This document shows, in pieces, positions 61,114 to 64,000 of a stretch of 64,000 nt of DNA; within the stretch, counting starts at the first letter, position 1, and the number at the start of each line of letters is the position of its first letter. The DNA is from JASBRS01 sp964496495 (GTDB taxonomy: Bacteria > Deinococcota > Deinococci > Deinococcales > Trueperaceae), in contig CAZBZU010000002.1 of NCBI GenBank assembly GCA_964496495.1, forward strand, positions 1-64,000, read 5' to 3'. The translations under genes were made by a program, and so were the position numbers. The notes beneath the pieces are model-generated. The model worked only from the letters and a program-made list of their open reading frames with translations, was not told the DNA's origin and searched no databases.

Positions 61114-62021
61114 CGGGACGCCCCCTGCTGCCGCCGGAGCAGGCTCAGGTAGACGAGCGCGAAGGCCAGGTTGATCAGCATCATGATCATGCCGATGGCG
61201 CTGCCCGAGCCGAAGTCGAAGTACTTGAAGGCGATGCGGAAGGTCAGGATCGACACCACCTCGGTCTTGAAGGCCGGCCCGCCACCGGTGAGAAGGAAGG
61301 GCGTGAAGGTGTTGAAGGTCCACAGCGTGATCAAGATAAGGTCCGTCACGATATGTGTTCGGATGAGCGGGAGCACGATGTCCTTGAGCTTCTGCCAGGC
61401 GTTGGCGCCGTTCACCTCGGCGGTCTCCAGGTGGCTGGGCGGGATCGACCCCAGCGCCGAGGAGAACAGCAGCATGGAGAAGGCCGTGCCCCGCCAGGTG
61501 TTGAACAGGATGATGGAGAGGAGCGGCACGCCCAGCAGCCAGTCGACCTTGCCCAGGTGGAACGCCTGGAGGATGTGGTTGAGGGTGCCCCGGTCGTAGT
61601 CGAGGAAGGCCGACCAGGCGAAGGCCACCACCACGTCCGGGATGATCCATGCGCCGATCGCCAGGGTCTGCACCGTCTGCTTCACCCAGCCCTCGCGACG
61701 GTAGAAGAACCAGGCCAGGAACAGCCCCAGCACCGCCTGACCGATGAGCGCGGAGAAGAGCACGAACTGACCGGTGATGAGCAGGGAGGAGCCGAACTGG
61801 CCCGGCTGCAGGAAGGTCCCCGGCTGGAACAGCCGGGCGTAGTTCTGCAGGCCGATGAAGTGCGGGTGGAGCGCGCCCGGCCCGGTCAGCGAGCGGTTGG
61901 TGAAGCTGACGACCGCTACCCAGAAGAACGGCAGGATGATGAACGCGACGATGAAGACCGCCGCCGGCGCCAGGAACAGCAGGCCGGTGCGGAGGGGGAG
62001 GATGGTGCGTCGCTCGGGCAC
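61110..62021 (-). CDS. Sugar ABC transporter permease (MalF-like)
   Basis: A 303-residue permease. The first helix is LLFLAPAAVFIVAFIILPFF, and the EAA loop reads LETAEVNGANAWQKLKDIVL. The start is GTG 62021 with a GGAG site. It pairs with the MalG-like protein to import the sugar delivered by the binding protein at 62092. Confidence 0.9.
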   Translation of the reverse strand: MPERRTILPLRTGLLFLAPAAVFIVAFIILPFFWVAVVSFTNRSLTGPGALHPHFIGLQNYARLFQPGTFLQPGQFGSSLLITGQFVLFSALIGQAVLGLFLAWFFYRREGWVKQTVQTLAIGAWIIPDVVVAFAWSAFLDYDRGTLNHILQAFHLGKVDWLLGVPLLSIILFNTWRGTAFSMLLFSSALGSIPPSHLETAEVNGANAWQKLKDIVLPLIRTHIVTDLILITLWTFNTFTPFLLTGGGPAFKTEVVSILTFRIAFKYFDFGSGSAIGMIMMLINLAFALVYLSLLRRQQGASR

Positions 62022-62037
62022 GTGGGGCTCCAGGGGG

Positions 62038-62084
62038 CCGCCGGGGCCCGGCCCTGCGGCGGCTGCCGCGCCGGGCCCCGGCGG
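62038..62084. promoter_or_regulatory. GC hairpin between binding-protein and permease genes
   Basis: Perfect 15-bp arms ccgccggggcccggc and gccgggccccggcgg with a 17-base loop lie between the binding-protein stop (62092) and the permease start (62021). This is the same arrangement as at 12757-12788. Confidence 0.65.
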
Positions 62085-62091
62085 GGGTGGC

Positions 62092-63471
62092 TCAGTTGCT
62101 GCTCGAGGTCATCAGGTCGGCGGTGTTGGCCGCTCCCACGATCTGCGTGACCGCGGCCGCGTAGGCGTCCATGGCCTGTTGCGGCGTCATCTGGCCCGAC
62201 ACCACGTTCTCGGTCATCCGCTGGATCTGCTCGGAGACCTTGGCGTAGTTGTCGTTGTTGGGCCGCGACACGGTCAGCGGCAGCAGCGTCTTGGCGGTGG
62301 TGGTGAGGAAGTCGTTGTTGGGCACGGGCACGTCATCGCGCGCGCTGATGGTGGGCTGGTAGGTCTCGAAGGCGTCGCGCGCGGGCTTGCCGTTCATGAA
62401 GGCCAGCAGGTCCCAGGCGAGCTGCGGGTGCGCGGTGTTGGGGTTGAGCACCCAGCCGGTGCCGCCGGAGGCCGTGACGAAGTCCTGGCCGCGGATGCCC
62501 ATGCCGGGCTTCTCGGCGGGCATCTTGGCCCAGCCCATCACCTGGTCGCGGTTGGCGACGGCGAACTCGCTGCCCGGCTTGGTCACCGAGCGGTAGAACC
62601 AATCGCTCTCGACCAGCATCGAGGTGATGCCGTCGCGGAAGTTGGCGAAGGACTGGTTGCGGCCGTCCTTCACGAGCTGCACGCGCTGGTCGCCGAGCTG
62701 GTAGTCGTTGTAGATCTGCTTGTAGAAGTTGAGGGTGTCGAGGATGCCCTGGCTCTTGACCACCCACTTGCCGTTCATGAACGGGCGCTCGCCGGTGCCG
62801 AGGATCAGCATGTAGTAGCCCTGCAGCGTGGTGGCCTCACCCATGTTGGTGCCGGCGTCGATCTGCAGCGGGTAGGAGTTGGGGATGGCCGCCTTGATCT
62901 TCTGCGCGGTGTCGATGATGTCCTGCCAGGAGTGCGGCTGCCAGCTGTCGGCATTGGCGATGCCCGCCTTCTGGAAGATGTCCTTGCGGTAGAAGATCAT
63001 GCGCACGTCGGTGCCGTTGGCGATGCCGTAGCGGTTGCCGTCGTAGGACATGATGTCCTGGATGCCCTGGGAGATGTGCGACCAGCCGTCCCAGTTGGTG
63101 ACGGCCGATCCGCCGACGGTCTCGAGGGGCTTCAGCAGCCCGCCGCTGGCGAACTCGGGGATCCAGAAGCCGTCGAACGCCATGACGTCGTAACCCTTGT
63201 GCACCGACAGGTCGAGCGCGTACTGCTGCTTCAGCGCCTCGTCGCTGCCGCCGAACTGGTTGAGGGTCACCTTGACCGGCGTGCCCTGGGTCGACATCTG
63301 TTGCTCGAAGTTGGGAATGACGAACTTCTGGATCCACTGCACCTCGGCGTCGTTGACGCCGCCGGCGACGCAGCGGCAGGTGAGGGTCAGGGTGGTCTGG
63401 GCGAAGGCCGGCACGGCGAGCACGAGGAGCGCGCCGAGGGCGACGAGCAGGCGTGTGGGTCGAGCGAACAT
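62092..63471 (-). CDS. Sugar ABC transporter solute-binding protein (family 1)
   Basis: A 459-residue secreted binding protein. The type I signal peptide ends AFA before QTTLTLTC. A mature CRC motif follows (residues about 30-32), which could form a disulfide. Family-1 segments include YDVMAFDGFWIPEFASGGLL, ANGTDVRMIFYRKDIFQKAG and GGTGWVLNPNTAHPQLAWDL. ATG 63471 is preferred because GGAGGTAACC lies directly upstream; an ATG four codons earlier overlaps that site. It is the first importer gene after the alpha-mannosidase. Confidence 0.9.
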   Translation of the reverse strand: MFARPTRLLVALGALLVLAVPAFAQTTLTLTCRCVAGGVNDAEVQWIQKFVIPNFEQQMSTQGTPVKVTLNQFGGSDEALKQQYALDLSVHKGYDVMAFDGFWIPEFASGGLLKPLETVGGSAVTNWDGWSHISQGIQDIMSYDGNRYGIANGTDVRMIFYRKDIFQKAGIANADSWQPHSWQDIIDTAQKIKAAIPNSYPLQIDAGTNMGEATTLQGYYMLILGTGERPFMNGKWVVKSQGILDTLNFYKQIYNDYQLGDQRVQLVKDGRNQSFANFRDGITSMLVESDWFYRSVTKPGSEFAVANRDQVMGWAKMPAEKPGMGIRGQDFVTASGGTGWVLNPNTAHPQLAWDLLAFMNGKPARDAFETYQPTISARDDVPVPNNDFLTTTAKTLLPLTVSRPNNDNYAKVSEQIQRMTENVVSGQMTPQQAMDAYAAAVTQIVGAANTADLMTSSSN

Positions 63472-63507
63472 GGTTACCTCCAAGAGACCGTGCGATCGGG
63501 GTCTGGG

Positions 63508-64000
63508 CTAGGCCCAGGTCGGGTTCGAGGGCGCTGCACCCCCCTTCCGTGGCTGGGGAACGATCTCCAGCGTGGTGACCTGTCTGGGATCGACCGCGAG
63601 GTCGATCGCGTTCGAGGCGACGGCGAGCGCCTGGCGGCGCTCCTCGGCGAGGTCGACGAGATAGGCTTCGGCGGGCGCCGACCACAGCTCGAGCGTGCCG
63701 CGCACGGCATGGTCGGACGGGTTGAGGATGCGGAGGATGACGCTCTCGCGGTCCTCCGCCCGTTTCAGCGCGGTCAGCTCCAGCGGTTGGGGAAGCGCCA
63801 GCCAGCTCCGCGGCGCGCCCGCTCCCGCGGACGCCTGCACCCGCGGCGGCGCCTGGAAGGCCTGCGCCTCCTCCACCAGCTCGCCGCCGTCCCAGGGGCC
63901 GCGGAGCGGCATGAACGCCAGCTCCAGGAGGTGCTCGCCGGGGCACTGCGCGCCCGGCGTCGGCAGGCTGGGACCCGCTCCCTGGGGGCGCGACGCCAGG
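63508..64000 (-). CDS. Alpha-mannosidase (GH38) C-terminal part (5' end outside window)
   Basis: About 163 residues are visible, open to the right edge. GPSLPTPGAQCPGEHLLELA, then LTALKRAEDRESVILRILNP and SDHAVRGTLEL, with a final VTTLEIVPQ, match the beta-sandwich C terminus of GH38 alpha-mannosidases. The catalytic domain is outside the window. The stop is at 63508-63510. Its position before an ABC sugar importer suggests that the importer brings in a mannoside, which this enzyme trims in the cytoplasm (no signal can be checked). Confidence 0.8.
   Translation of the reverse strand, partial: LASRPQGAGPSLPTPGAQCPGEHLLELAFMPLRGPWDGGELVEEAQAFQAPPRVQASAGAGAPRSWLALPQPLELTALKRAEDRESVILRILNPSDHAVRGTLELWSAPAEAYLVDLAEERRQALAVASNAIDLAVDPRQVTTLEIVPQPRKGGAAPSNPTWA

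Noticed and set aside
1..64000. tRNA, rRNA, CRISPR, integrase or phage genes
   Set aside because: None was recognised by eye on either strand; a covariance-model scan would be needed to be certain about small RNAs.

Overview
The window is one contiguous stretch of GC-rich bacterial chromosome, densely coding, with AT-rich sequence confined to promoters and operators. No rRNA, tRNA, CRISPR array or prophage was recognised. The lifestyle suggested is a heterotroph that scavenges small organic compounds: there are three solute-binding-protein ABC importers, four catabolic gene clusters and several sugar-type regulators. The solute-binding proteins carry ordinary type I signal peptides, while other exported proteins are lipoproteins. 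Some genes seem to have a TANNNT-type -10 box very close to the start codon. Together these weakly suggest a Deinococcota (Trueperaceae-like) relative, but this is inference and no marker gene is present.

Layout. (1) 1-6949, + strand: a tight operon with an ADP-ribosylglycohydrolase (cut by the window edge), a nucleoside phosphorylase, a ketose 3-epimerase-like protein, DhaL, DhaK, the two E1 subunits of a thiamine-diphosphate dehydrogenase and a nucleoside hydrolase. It looks like a route from an N-ribosyl compound to a phosphorylated ketose that is then cleaved. (2) 7124-7301: remnant of an IS21-family element. (3) 7485-17267, + strand: DeoR regulator, BtpA/SgcQ-like protein, FGGY kinase, SDR, sugar-type ABC importer without its ATPase, DUF606 protein, cytosine-deaminase-like amidohydrolase and creatininase-family protein. 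This is a second coherent catabolic cluster of unknown substrate. (4) 17268-37672: mixed accessory DNA with many single genes, several broken ones, two of three paralogous propeller-like lipoproteins, a large patatin-like protein, a TetR/MFS efflux pair and an ABC-2 exporter. (5) 37925-48170: a fructosyl-amine (Frl-like) cluster with a Dpp-type importer, GntR/UTRA regulator, FrlD-like kinase, FrlB-like SIS deglycase and, unusually, both subunits of an ATP-dependent hydantoinase/5-oxoprolinase. Two of its promoters share 10-bp phased repeats. (6) 48474-50465: DUF4389 protein and the third lipoprotein. (7) 50530-55384: a complete trans-4-hydroxyproline degradation set, transcribed divergently from one control region. 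(8) 55418-57675: a serine hydrolase and a cupin. (9) 57746-64000, - strand: an alpha-mannosidase (cut by the window edge), a sugar ABC importer with its ATPase, and a PHP-type metallohydrolase.

The genes work in modules of importer plus regulator plus catabolic enzymes. Region 3 lacks an importer ATPase, and the UgpC/MsmK-like ATPase of region 9 could serve it. The Frl-like module lacks DppD/DppF in the window. In both sugar importers a strong GC hairpin lies between the binding-protein gene and the permease genes, which probably keeps the binding protein in excess.
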